This document shows, one piece after another, positions 38,996 to 46,199 of a DNA stretch of 64,000 nucleotides. Positions within the stretch are counted from its first letter, which is position 1; every line of letters starts with the position of its first letter. Both the position numbers and the translations under genes were made by a program. Source of the stretch: JBFHDX01 sp041584475 (GTDB lineage: Bacteria; Pseudomonadota; Alphaproteobacteria; UBA8366; JADFVY01); NCBI GenBank assembly GCA_041584475.1, contig JBFHDX010000003.1, positions 19,270 to 83,269 of the forward strand, read 5' to 3'. Below the pieces are notes generated by a model that saw only the letters and a list, made by a program, of their open reading frames with translations, made no database searches and was not told the DNA's origin.

Positions 38996-39688
38996 ATGGA
39001 AGAACTGCAGCATGTCCTGGTCGTCGACGACGATACGCGGCTGCGCGAGCTGCTCCGCCGCTACCTCTCCGACAACGGCTTCCGCGTGACGACCGCCGAG
39101 GATGCGGCCGCCGCCCGGCGTCAGATGCAGGCGATGACCTTCGACCTGATCGTGCTCGACCTGATGATGCCGGGCGAAACCGGTCTTGAGCTTGCCCGCT
39201 CGCTGCGCCAGATGCGTGACGACGTACCGATCCTGATGCTGACGGCCATGGGCGAAATCGCGGACCGGATCGGCGGGCTGGAAGCGGGGGCCGACGACTA
39301 TCTGGCCAAGCCGTTCGAGCCGCGCGAGCTGCTGTTGCGCATCCGCACCATTCTGCGGCGGGTCCCGGCCGCCGCGGCCGAACCGGCGAGAACGAGGGAA
39401 GTCAGCCTTGGCGACCACAGGTTCGATCGCGAACGCGCGATCCTGAGCAGCAACGGTCGTATGGTTCGGTTGACCACGGCGGAAGCCAGCCTGTTGTCGG
39501 TGCTCTCCGAGGAGCCGGGCACCGTGCTGAGCCGCGAGGAGTTGAGCGAGCGCTGTCGCGTGGCCGGCGGCGACCGCGCGATCGACGTGCAGGTTGCGCG
39601 CCTGCGCCGTAAGATCGAACCCGACCCCAAGACGCCGCGATTCCTCCAGACCGTGCGCGGTCGTGGCTACGTGCTCCGGCCCGATTGA
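38996..39688 (+). CDS. petR: OmpR-family response regulator (PetR-like)
   Basis: This 230-residue two-component regulator has a receiver domain (1-120) with the acidic pocket Asp11-Asp12, phosphoacceptor Asp55 (IVLDLMMPGETG) and switch Lys in DDYLAKPFEP. A C-terminal winged-helix OmpR/PhoB DNA-binding domain follows (about 135-230, ending RGRGYVLRPD). An in-frame GTG two codons earlier (38990) is an alternative start. It lies between a MarR regulator and a histidine kinase gene 9 bp downstream, which is its likely cognate kinase. Confidence 0.88.
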   Translation: MEELQHVLVVDDDTRLRELLRRYLSDNGFRVTTAEDAAAARRQMQAMTFDLIVLDLMMPGETGLELARSLRQMRDDVPILMLTAMGEIADRIGGLEAGADDYLAKPFEPRELLLRIRTILRRVPAAAAEPARTREVSLGDHRFDRERAILSSNGRMVRLTTAEASLLSVLSEEPGTVLSREELSERCRVAGGDRAIDVQVARLRRKIEPDPKTPRFLQTVRGRGYVLRPD

Positions 39689-39697
39689 GCCACCGCC

Positions 39698-41023
39698 GTG
39701 CTGACCCAGCTCGCGCTCAAGAACATGCTGCCGCGGACCCTGTTTGGGCGTTCGCTGCTGATCATCGTCATGCCGCTGATCATTCTCCAGGTGGTCTCTA
39801 CCTGGATCTTCTATGACCGGCACTGGGACACGATCACCCGGCGGCTGTCCACGGCCATCGCCGGTGACATCGCGCTGACGCTCGAGCTGCTCGAGCAAAG
39901 CCCCGGCGTCGAGGCACGGACCGCCATCCTCGACCTGGCACGCCGCAATTTCCAGTTCGCGATCACCATACAGCCCGGCGAAATCATTCCGCGAACCGCG
40001 GTGAACGGCAATTCGCAGATCGACCATTTCCTCTCGCGTGCCCTGGGCGAGATGGTCAGACGCCCGTTCCAGATCGATTCGACCGAGTACAGGGAGCGCG
40101 TGATAGTCGACGTCCAGCTCAGGGACGCAGTGATGACGATCGTCGTCCCGGGCAAGCGGCTGTTCAGCACGACGACGTATATCTTCATCATGTGGATGGT
40201 CGGCACCTCGCTCGTCCTGTTCGCGGTCGCCTCGATATTCATGCGCAATCAGGTCAGGCCGATCCGGCGACTCGCGACCGCGGCGGATGCCTTCGGCAAG
40301 GGCCGCGACAGTGCCGAGATCGAGTTTCGGCCCGAGGGTGCCGCCGAGGTCAGGCAGGCAGCCGCCGCTTTCAATCTGATGCGCACGCGGCTGCGCCGGC
40401 AGATCCGGCAGCGCACCGACATGTTGTCGGGCGTGAGCCACGATCTGCGAACGCCGATCACGCGACTGAAGCTGCAACTGGCGATGCTGCCGGAGAGCCC
40501 CGAGGTGCACGATCTCAAGAACGACATCGCCGAGATGGAGCGCATGATCGAGGGCTACCTGACGTTTGCCCGCGGCGAAGGCGACGAGGCCGGCACCGAG
40601 ACCGACCTCGGGTTGCTGGTGGAGGACACGGTGGCCGGCTCGCGACGGAACGGCGCGATCATCGACCTGCATATCGAGGGGAAGCTGGTGGCGTGGCTGC
40701 GCCCCGTGGCGATCAAGCGGGTCATCGGCAACCTGCTGGCCAACGCGGAGCGCTTCGGCTCGCACATCTGGGTTCGCGCCGGCCGCCGCGGCGACGCGAT
40801 CGAGATCACGGTCGACGACGACGGGCCCGGGATCCCGAAGACCCATCGCGAGGACGTGTTCAGGCCGTTCTACCGGCTCGAGGAATCACGTAATCCGACG
40901 ACCGGTGGAACCGGCCTCGGCCTGGCGATCGCCCGCGACCTGGTGCGCGGCCACGGCGGAGACATCGTGCTCGAGGACTCGCCGCACGGCGGGTTGCGCG
41001 CCCGGCTGCGGCTACCGGTCTGA
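39698..41023 (+). CDS. EnvZ-type sensor histidine kinase
   Basis: This 441-residue membrane sensor kinase has TM1 at about 17-38, a periplasmic domain of about 120 residues, TM2 at about 160-182, HAMP (183-236) and the dimerisation helix with phosphoacceptor His248 in GVSHDLRTPITRLK. The ATPase domain has N-box IGNLLANAERF, DDDGPGIP and GTGLGLAIARDL. The start is GTG at 39698; an ATG nine codons later is possible. It follows the response regulator by 9 bp and ends 10 bp from the convergent csaA. The signal sensed is unknown. Confidence 0.93.
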   Translation: MLTQLALKNMLPRTLFGRSLLIIVMPLIILQVVSTWIFYDRHWDTITRRLSTAIAGDIALTLELLEQSPGVEARTAILDLARRNFQFAITIQPGEIIPRTAVNGNSQIDHFLSRALGEMVRRPFQIDSTEYRERVIVDVQLRDAVMTIVVPGKRLFSTTTYIFIMWMVGTSLVLFAVASIFMRNQVRPIRRLATAADAFGKGRDSAEIEFRPEGAAEVRQAAAAFNLMRTRLRRQIRQRTDMLSGVSHDLRTPITRLKLQLAMLPESPEVHDLKNDIAEMERMIEGYLTFARGEGDEAGTETDLGLLVEDTVAGSRRNGAIIDLHIEGKLVAWLRPVAIKRVIGNLLANAERFGSHIWVRAGRRGDAIEITVDDDGPGIPKTHREDVFRPFYRLEESRNPTTGGTGLGLAIARDLVRGHGGDIVLEDSPHGGLRARLRLPV

Positions 41024-41033
41024 GCGCGGCGAA

Positions 41034-41369
41034 TCAGTACATGCGTCCGCCATCGGGGACCTGTTTGTCCGGCGTCAGAAGAACCACCTCGCCCTGGGAA
41101 TCCGGAACGCCGAGCACCAGGACCTCGGACATTACCGGTCCGATCTGCTTGGGCGGGAAATTCACCACGGCCAGCACCTGGCGCCCGACCAGCTGGTCGG
41201 CGTCGTAATTGCACGTGACCTGCGCCGAGGTGCGGCGCTCGCCAATCTCCGGGCCGAAATCGACCCACATGCGGTAGGCGGGCTGGCGCGCCTCTGGAAA
41301 GGGTTCGGCACGCACGACCGTGCCGACGCGGATGTCAACTTTGAGGAAATCGCTGAAGTCGATCGCCAT
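41034..41369 (-). CDS. csaA: tRNA-binding domain protein CsaA
   Basis: This 111-residue single-domain OB-fold protein is of the CsaA type, related to the EMAP/Arc1p tRNA-binding domain. In Bacillus, CsaA acts as a secretion-related chaperone. The pattern FLKVDIRVGTVVRAEPFPEA, VNFPPKQIGPVMSEVLVLGV and the C-terminal VPDGGRMY is characteristic. It stands alone between the sensor kinase (convergent) and the phasin gene. Confidence 0.92.
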   Translation of the reverse strand: MAIDFSDFLKVDIRVGTVVRAEPFPEARQPAYRMWVDFGPEIGERRTSAQVTCNYDADQLVGRQVLAVVNFPPKQIGPVMSEVLVLGVPDSQGEVVLLTPDKQVPDGGRMY

Positions 41370-41450
41370 GGTGCGCCCCCCGGAACCTGCGTCTGCCGCC
41401 GCAGGCTATCACCGGCGGCCGCGTCCCGCAAAAGTCGGCCCGGATGCACA

Positions 41451-41510
41451 GCCGCCCCTGCGCGTGCAGGGGCGGCAGTTCGCTTCGAACGCGGTAGGAG
41501 CCGTTCGAAG
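41451..41510. repeat. Two strong hairpins downstream of the phasin gene
   Basis: An 11-bp perfect stem (41451-41461/41466-41476, loop GCGT) and a 9-bp stem (41483-41491/41502-41510) lie between the phasin stop and csaA. Neither is followed by a T tract on either strand, so they are not classic intrinsic terminators. They may stabilise the 3' end of the abundant phasin mRNA or terminate with Rho. Confidence 0.5.
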
Positions 41511-41527
41511 TGAGATCCTAACCGGTC

Positions 41528-41956
41528 TTACTTCGCGGCGGATTCGACCAGGCCCTTGACCTCGTCGAGTCCCTCGACGAAACGCTTGCTCAGCAAATCG
41601 AACACCGCGTTGTTGGCCTTGGCCATCACGGCGTTCAGTTCCTTCAGGTTGGCGACCGCGCGCTCATAGCCTTCCTTGGTGAGCTCGGCCTGGCGCGCGA
41701 CCTTGGCGTCGGGCGCACCCTCGGCGGCAAGCGCCTGCAGGATCTCGGTCAGTTCGGCGACGTTGTCGCGGGCGATCGCGACCTGCCGCTCGAAGACCTG
41801 CCGGGCCCCCGCGGCGGCGGCCTTGTTGACCGCGGTCAGGGCGTCGAGATTCTTCTGCTGGGCCGCGACGACCTTGTTGACGTCGAACATCGGCACCTTC
41901 ATCTCGGCCATGTATTTGCTGAAATCGACGGCCGCGAACGGATTGGCAGTAGCCAT
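41528..41956 (-). CDS. phaP: Phasin family protein (polyhydroxyalkanoate granule-associated)
   Basis: Phasins coat polyhydroxyalkanoate granules and limit their coalescence. The 142-residue protein has the family N-terminus (FAAVDFSKYMAEMKVPMFDV), a long Ala-rich amphipathic helix region (residues about 30-135) and no signal or membrane segment. The ATG at 41956 follows the strong ribosome site GAGGAGAC. The promoter and a PhaR-type palindrome lie just upstream. phaC and phaAB are not in this window. The end, LVESAAK, lacks the Lys-rich repeats seen in some histone-like phasins. Confidence 0.92.
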   Translation of the reverse strand: MATANPFAAVDFSKYMAEMKVPMFDVNKVVAAQQKNLDALTAVNKAAAAGARQVFERQVAIARDNVAELTEILQALAAEGAPDAKVARQAELTKEGYERAVANLKELNAVMAKANNAVFDLLSKRFVEGLDEVKGLVESAAK

Positions 41957-41997
41957 TTGTTGTCTCCTCGGAGCGCTTGGGTGCAGAGCACAAATTG

Positions 41998-42018
41998 TTA
42001 TGCTGCGCTGCAGCATAA
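41998..42018. promoter_or_regulatory. PhaR-type operator in the phasin promoter
   Basis: TTATGCTGC-GCT-GCAGCATAA is a perfect 9-bp dyad with a 3-bp centre. Its core CTGC-N3-GCAG (42003-42013) matches the operator described for PhaR, the polyhydroxyalkanoate-responsive repressor, in Rhodobacter and Paracoccus. It covers the expected transcription start of the phasin gene, where a bound repressor would block initiation. Confidence 0.75.
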
Positions 42019-42022
42019 GGCC

Positions 42023-42050
42023 AATATAATCGGTGCGCTCAAAGGGTCAA
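42023..42050 (-). promoter_or_regulatory. Strong sigma-70 promoter of the phasin gene
   Basis: On the minus strand TTGACC (42045-42050) and TATATT (42023-42028) are spaced 16 bp apart, one of the best promoter matches in the window. Transcription would start near 42016, inside the palindrome. Confidence 0.7.
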
Positions 42051-42110
42051 GCTGAATTTTCGCAGTGCAGCAATATTCGTTCGGCCGGGGTCGGCGGCCG
42101 TTCCGGTCTC

Positions 42111-42782
42111 TCACGCGGCTTCGCGGCGCGGCGCCCGCTCGCGCGGGAACAGGATGCGGGCGCAGCGTCCGGCACGCCCGAGATTGCGGTCGAGCGCCGC
42201 CATCGTCCGCGCGAGATCCGTCGTATCGTCATCGAGCCATGCGGCAAGCGTGCGAAGCCACACGCCCGTCAGACCCAACGCCTTGAGCTGGCCCACGGGC
42301 CCGTCCGAAGAGACGTCGGCCGCCTCGAGCATCCACGCCATCGAGCGGCACAGGATGGGCAGATATGCTGCGCCCTCCGCCGGTGCGCGCGTCAGGTCGC
42401 GGCGTATGCCGCGCACCGCCTCGCGGTGCGGCTGCAGGGCGTCGAACCGCCGCATGAGAACTTCGAACAGCCGGTCCCGCTGCGAATCCTCGGGCGCGAA
42501 CTTGAAGGGCGCGGCGAGGACCTGGCGGTCGACGCGCCGGATGAACGCGACGAGGATCGACGCCTTCGACGGATAGGCCGGATAGAGCTCGGCAAACGGA
42601 ACGCCCGCCGCCTGCGCGATGTCGGCGAGCCCGAGCGCGCGCCAGCCCCGTGCCGCCGCGAGATCCAGCATCGCGTCGACCAATCTGTCCTCCGCATCGC
42701 CCCGCCTCGACGTGCGCGGCGCCGCCTCGCCTCGCTTCGTGGCACGCGGCTCCGGCTTTCCTTCCTTCGGTTGCTTGGCCAT
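42111..42782 (-). CDS. TetR-family transcriptional regulator
   Basis: This 223-residue protein has a Lys/Arg-rich N-terminal extension of about 28 residues, then a TetR-type helix-turn-helix (RLVDAMLDLAAARGWRALGL, then ADIAQAAGVPFAELYPAYPS) and an all-helical ligand domain. The HTH carries AELYPAYPSKASIL where typical members have LYRHFPSKEAL. It lies 154 bp upstream of the phasin gene on the same strand. Regulation of the phasin is possible, but the CTGC palindrome points to PhaR rather than TetR. Confidence 0.85.
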   Translation of the reverse strand: MAKQPKEGKPEPRATKRGEAAPRTSRRGDAEDRLVDAMLDLAAARGWRALGLADIAQAAGVPFAELYPAYPSKASILVAFIRRVDRQVLAAPFKFAPEDSQRDRLFEVLMRRFDALQPHREAVRGIRRDLTRAPAEGAAYLPILCRSMAWMLEAADVSSDGPVGQLKALGLTGVWLRTLAAWLDDDTTDLARTMAALDRNLGRAGRCARILFPRERAPRREAA

Positions 42783-42861
42783 GGTCCGAATCTCCTATGC
42801 TCGCGGCCGGTGCCCGGTTTCCCGGCGCGGATCCGTCTCTCTCTAATCTGGGGGCGTTTCG

Positions 42862-43347
42862 TCAGTCTTGCAACGCCAGCGCCGCGACCGTGCCCCCGGT
42901 CAACGGCGCCAGCGCAGCCGCGCGCAGGCGGACTACGGCGAACGGTGTGCCGGCGGCGGCCCAGACTTCCTCGAACCCCAGCAGGTCCTCGTCGATGAAG
43001 GTCGTTATCGGCCGGTCGTGACCGACCGGCGGCACGCCCCCGATCGCGAACCCGGTGCGTTCCCGAACGAACGCCGCGTCTGCCTTCTGCACCGGCTGAC
43101 CGAGCAACCGGGCGAGCGCGGCCTCGTCGACGCGGTTGGCGCCGCTGGCGATGACCAGTACCGCGGTATCGCCCTCCGCGACACGAAACAGAATGGATTT
43201 GGCGATCTGCGCGACCGAGCATCCGAGCGTCGATGCGGCGTCGGCAGCGGTGCGGGTCGACCGGTCGAGCTGTCGCAGCTCGAAGCTGACGCCGCTGCCG
43301 GCGAGCGCCGCCTCGACCTTGCGGACGCTTGGTGCCAGCTCGCTCAC
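42862..43347 (-). CDS. YbaK/EbsC-family aminoacyl-tRNA deacylase
   Basis: This 161-residue protein is of the YbaK/ProX superfamily, which hydrolyses mischarged tRNAs such as Cys-tRNAPro or Ala-tRNAPro. The family pattern is visible: AADAASTLGCSVAQIAKSIL with the conserved Lys, VLVIASGANRVDE, and FAIGGVPPVGHDRPITTFID. Its start overlaps the proC stop (ATGA), so a proline-synthesis enzyme and a probable proline-tRNA editing enzyme are translationally coupled. Which mischarged tRNA it edits cannot be told by eye. Confidence 0.9.
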   Translation of the reverse strand: MSELAPSVRKVEAALAGSGVSFELRQLDRSTRTAADAASTLGCSVAQIAKSILFRVAEGDTAVLVIASGANRVDEAALARLLGQPVQKADAAFVRERTGFAIGGVPPVGHDRPITTFIDEDLLGFEEVWAAAGTPFAVVRLRAAALAPLTGGTVAALALQD

Positions 43348-44177
43348 ATCTCGCCGGCGAGCTCCCGCCCGCGCCGGGCCGCAGCCGCGACCGCCCGTTC
43401 CATCAATGCCGGCAGGCCGTCGTCGGCCGTCAGCACATCGAGCGCCGCCTGCGTGGTCCCGCCGCGACTGGTCACGTTGCGGCGCAGCTGGTCGGGCGGC
43501 TGGCCGCCATGCAGAGCGAGTTCGCCGGCGCCGGCCACCGTCACCAGCGCCAGCCGATCGGCGACCGGGCGCGGCAGGCCGGCGCGCACGCCCGCGTCGG
43601 CCAGCGCCTCGATCAGCAGGAAGACATAGGCCGGCCCGCTGCCGGAGACCGCGGTCACCGCATCCATCAGCGACTCGTCATCGATCGACAGCGTCTCGCC
43701 GATCGACCCGAGCAGCGTCGTGCACACGGCGGTCTGGCGTTCGCTCGCGGCGGCTTTCGGGCAGACCACCGTGATGCCCCGGCCGATCGCGGCCGGCGTA
43801 TTCGGCATGGCGCGTACGATCGCCGCCTTGCGGCCGAGATGCTTTTCGAAGTACGCGATCGTCGTGCCCGCGGCGATCGACAGGAAAACGGTCGACGTGC
43901 CGACGAACCGGGCTGCCAGCGGGACGACCTCGTCCATCTGCTGCGGCTTGACCGCGAAGACGACGACTTCGGGGTCGAGATCCTGGGGCAGCGAGCCGGC
44001 CGAATCGACGATCGAAACATCTCCGCTCCCGGCGAATTCGGTGGCACCGGCGGGATCGACGATCACGATTCCGGCTCCGGCGATTCCGCTTTTCAACCAG
44101 CCCGACAGCATCGCGCCGCCCATCTTGCCGCAGCCGAACAACAACAGAGGGCGCGCGAGTCGAATGGCGGCGGACAT
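43344..44177 (-). CDS. proC: Pyrroline-5-carboxylate reductase
   Basis: ProC reduces pyrroline-5-carboxylate to proline with NAD(P)H. The 277-residue protein has the Rossmann motif FGCGKMGGAM, the substrate-side AVKPQQM and RAMPNTPAAIGRGIT segments, and the C-terminal signature region TAVSGSGPAYVFLLIEALAD with RRNVTSRGGTTQAAL. It lies 12 bp downstream of the YbjN-family gene and overlaps ybaK by 4 bp, forming a compact operon. Confidence 0.96.
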   Translation of the reverse strand: MSAAIRLARPLLLFGCGKMGGAMLSGWLKSGIAGAGIVIVDPAGATEFAGSGDVSIVDSAGSLPQDLDPEVVVFAVKPQQMDEVVPLAARFVGTSTVFLSIAAGTTIAYFEKHLGRKAAIVRAMPNTPAAIGRGITVVCPKAAASERQTAVCTTLLGSIGETLSIDDESLMDAVTAVSGSGPAYVFLLIEALADAGVRAGLPRPVADRLALVTVAGAGELALHGGQPPDQLRRNVTSRGGTTQAALDVLTADDGLPALMERAVAAAARRGRELAGEM

Positions 44178-44189
44178 TGTGGTTTCCTC

Positions 44190-44699
44190 TCAGGCCTCCC
44201 CGACCGTGTCGATGAGCGCGGCCGAGATTGCTTCCTCCGGCGGCCTGCCGGCCCACAGAACATATTGGAAGGCCGGGTAAAAGCGGTCGCATTCCTCGAG
44301 CGCCGCCTCGACGATTTCCTCCAGCAGCTCGGTGCCCGGCGTGATCTGCCCGCGTGTCAGCAACGTGTGGCGGAAGGTCGGCGTCGATTCCTCGGAGCAG
44401 ACCTCGAAATGTCCGAGCCACAGCCGTTCGTTGATGGTCGCGAGAAGATCGTTGATGTCGCGGCGTTTCTCGACCGGTACCTTGATGTCGAACGCGCAGT
44501 GCAGGTGCAGTGCCGAGAGGTCGTGCTGCCAGAGGAAATGCAGTCGATAGGCGCACCAGCGGCGCGACGGCTCGGTCACGAATTCATCGTCGGCCGCCCG
44601 CATGTGCGGCCAGCCCTGCAGGTTGGCCAGCTCTTCCAGCAGATCGAGCGGATTGGCTGCGTGCCTGCCCGTGCCCGCCAGCATTATTGCCATCGTCAC
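44190..44699 (-). CDS. YbjN domain protein
   Basis: This 169-residue protein of the YbjN family adopts a type III secretion chaperone-like fold in solved members. It has been linked to stress and motility phenotypes in enterobacteria; its role here is unknown. The features seen are WCAYRLHFLWQHDLSALHLH, the central NDLLATINERLWLGHFEV and a C-terminal helix (AALEECDRFYPAFQYVLWAG). YbjN-proC order recurs in alphaproteobacteria. Translation starts at 44699 or at a Met two codons later. Confidence 0.85.
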   Translation of the reverse strand: MTMAIMLAGTGRHAANPLDLLEELANLQGWPHMRAADDEFVTEPSRRWCAYRLHFLWQHDLSALHLHCAFDIKVPVEKRRDINDLLATINERLWLGHFEVCSEESTPTFRHTLLTRGQITPGTELLEEIVEAALEECDRFYPAFQYVLWAGRPPEEAISAALIDTVGEA

Positions 44700-44876
44700 C
44701 CCCTAACCCGAGGATCCCGCGGCCGGCGAATTGGCACGCCGGCCCGATTTCGCACAACGGGCGGAGCCGGTCAAGATATTGAGCTTCGCCTATGCGCAGC
44801 TACAATACCTAGCATGCCATAGCGGGAATCGCGGACGCAAGGCCGCAACGCGGGCTCCGAGGCAATTATCTGTGGA

Positions 44877-45230
44877 TTAAACTTGCCCGGTGTCGGATGC
44901 CGGGCTCGACCGTCCCTTGCCGCCGCCTTTCTTGGCGCCACGCGGCGAGCGCGGCGACGCGGCGGTCGACGGCTGCGCCGCCGCCCCGGCCAGCCTGGCC
45001 TCGAGTTCGGCCACGCGTTTCGCGAGCGTCTCCTGCTCGGTCCGCGCTTTGGCGGCCATCGCCTTGACTGCCTCGAACTCCTCGCGCTGGACGAGGTCCA
45101 TCTCCGAGAGGATCCTCTCGAACTGCTGCTTGAGCCGAGCCTCGACCTCGTGCCGCACGCCCGAAATGGCGCCGAACGCGCCGCTGGCTACCCGGGCCAG
45201 ATCGTCGAGCAACCGGTTGTCCGCCTGCAT
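44877..45230 (-). CDS. ubiK: Ubiquinone biosynthesis accessory factor UbiK (BMFP/YqiC family)
   Basis: This 117-residue coiled-coil protein has the pattern NRLLDDLARVASGAFGAISG then EVEARLKQQFERILSEMDLV. A leucine-heptad trimerisation coil follows (ERILSEMDLVQREEFEAVKA to KRVAELEARLAG). The last 35 residues are a basic Lys/Gly/Ser-rich tail. UbiK assists ubiquinone assembly in enterobacteria, and related BMFP proteins promote membrane fusion in vitro. The ATG at 45230 follows AGCAGGACAT. It is divergent from lgt with separate promoters. The frame is open far upstream, but that is antisense to lgt. Confidence 0.88.
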   Translation of the reverse strand: MQADNRLLDDLARVASGAFGAISGVRHEVEARLKQQFERILSEMDLVQREEFEAVKAMAAKARTEQETLAKRVAELEARLAGAAAQPSTAASPRSPRGAKKGGGKGRSSPASDTGQV

Positions 45231-45260
45231 ATGTCCTGCTCCCGTCAATGGCTGCATTCC

Positions 45261-45289
45261 GATATATGCCGCGACCGTCCCGGGCGCAA
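45261..45289 (-). promoter_or_regulatory. Probable promoter of ubiK
   Basis: On the minus strand TTGCGC (45284-45289) and TATATC (45261-45266) are spaced 17 bp apart, giving a short leader of about 25 nt. Confidence 0.5.
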
Positions 45290-45305
45290 CCGCGGGGCCG
45301 GCGGC

Positions 45306-45334
45306 TTGCAGCGGCCGGGGACGGCTCCTATAAG
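45306..45334 (+). promoter_or_regulatory. Probable promoter of lgt and downstream genes
   Basis: TTGCAG (45306-45311) and TATAAG (45329-45334) are spaced 17 bp apart, about 40 nt upstream of the lgt ATG. It is back to back with the ubiK promoter. Confidence 0.55.
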
Positions 45335-45380
45335 GAATGCCGTCCGCATCCCGCCGCAACGACGACCGGTAGACACGCGC

Positions 45381-46199
45381 ATGGGCCCCTTCCAGTTCCC
45401 CGACTTCGACCCGGTGGCAATCCACATCGGACCGCTTGCGATCCGGTGGTATGCCCTGGCCTATGTGGTCGCCCTGCTTGCGGGCTGGCGCTACTGCATG
45501 CGGTTGGCCAAACGGCCGCCGCAGCTGGTCACGCCGCTCCAGGTCGACGATTTCCTGGTCTGGGCGACGCTGGGCGTGATTCTCGGCGGGCGGCTCGGGT
45601 TCGTGCTGTTCTACCAACCCGGCTACTTCGTCGCCAACCCGTTGGAAATCGTCAAGATCTGGAAGGGCGGCATGTCGTTCCATGGCGGATTGCTGGGGGT
45701 GCTGCTGGCGATGCTGGTCTATGCGCGACGCCAGGGGATCATGTTGCTGGCGCTGGCCGACCTCGTCACCGCGGCGACGCCGATCGGCCTGTTCCTGGGC
45801 CGCATCGCGAACTTCGTCAACGGGGAACTGTGGGGCCGCACGACCGATGTTCCCTGGGGCGTGATCTTCCCGCGCGCGAGCAGCGAGCCGCGCCACCCGA
45901 GCCAGCTCTATGAAGCCGGGCTCGAGGGCATCGTCCTGTTCGTCGTCCTCGCTGCCCTGATATTCAGCCCCGTCCAGGCGCTGCGGCGGCCCGGGCTGGT
46001 ATCCGGCGTCTTTCTCGCCGGCTACGGCGCAGCCCGGGTTTTCGTCGAATTCTTCCGCCAGCCCGACCCCTTTCTCGGGTCGGGCGGCTTCCTCGCGTTC
46101 GGGACGACGTGGGGCCAATGGTTGTCGCTGCCGCTGGTGATCGGCGGGATCTACCTGATCGCCCGCGCGTTTCGCCGCGCGCCGGAATACGGCGCGTGA
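45381..46199 (+). CDS. lgt: Prolipoprotein diacylglyceryl transferase
   Basis: Lgt adds diacylglycerol from phosphatidylglycerol to the lipobox cysteine of prolipoproteins in the inner membrane. The 272-residue protein has seven hydrophobic helices, the catalytic-region His101 (MSFHGG) and the Lgt signature GRIANFVNGELWGR at 140-153. It also shows RHPSQLYEAGLEG and a C-terminal FFRQPD motif. The stop overlaps the GTG start of the methyltransferase gene (GTGA). Confidence 0.96.
   Translation: MGPFQFPDFDPVAIHIGPLAIRWYALAYVVALLAGWRYCMRLAKRPPQLVTPLQVDDFLVWATLGVILGGRLGFVLFYQPGYFVANPLEIVKIWKGGMSFHGGLLGVLLAMLVYARRQGIMLLALADLVTAATPIGLFLGRIANFVNGELWGRTTDVPWGVIFPRASSEPRHPSQLYEAGLEGIVLFVVLAALIFSPVQALRRPGLVSGVFLAGYGAARVFVEFFRQPDPFLGSGGFLAFGTTWGQWLSLPLVIGGIYLIARAFRRAPEYGA

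Noticed and set aside
45231..46118. Upstream in-frame extension of ubiK
   Set aside because: It is antisense to lgt; the ATG at 45230 has a ribosome site and family-typical start.
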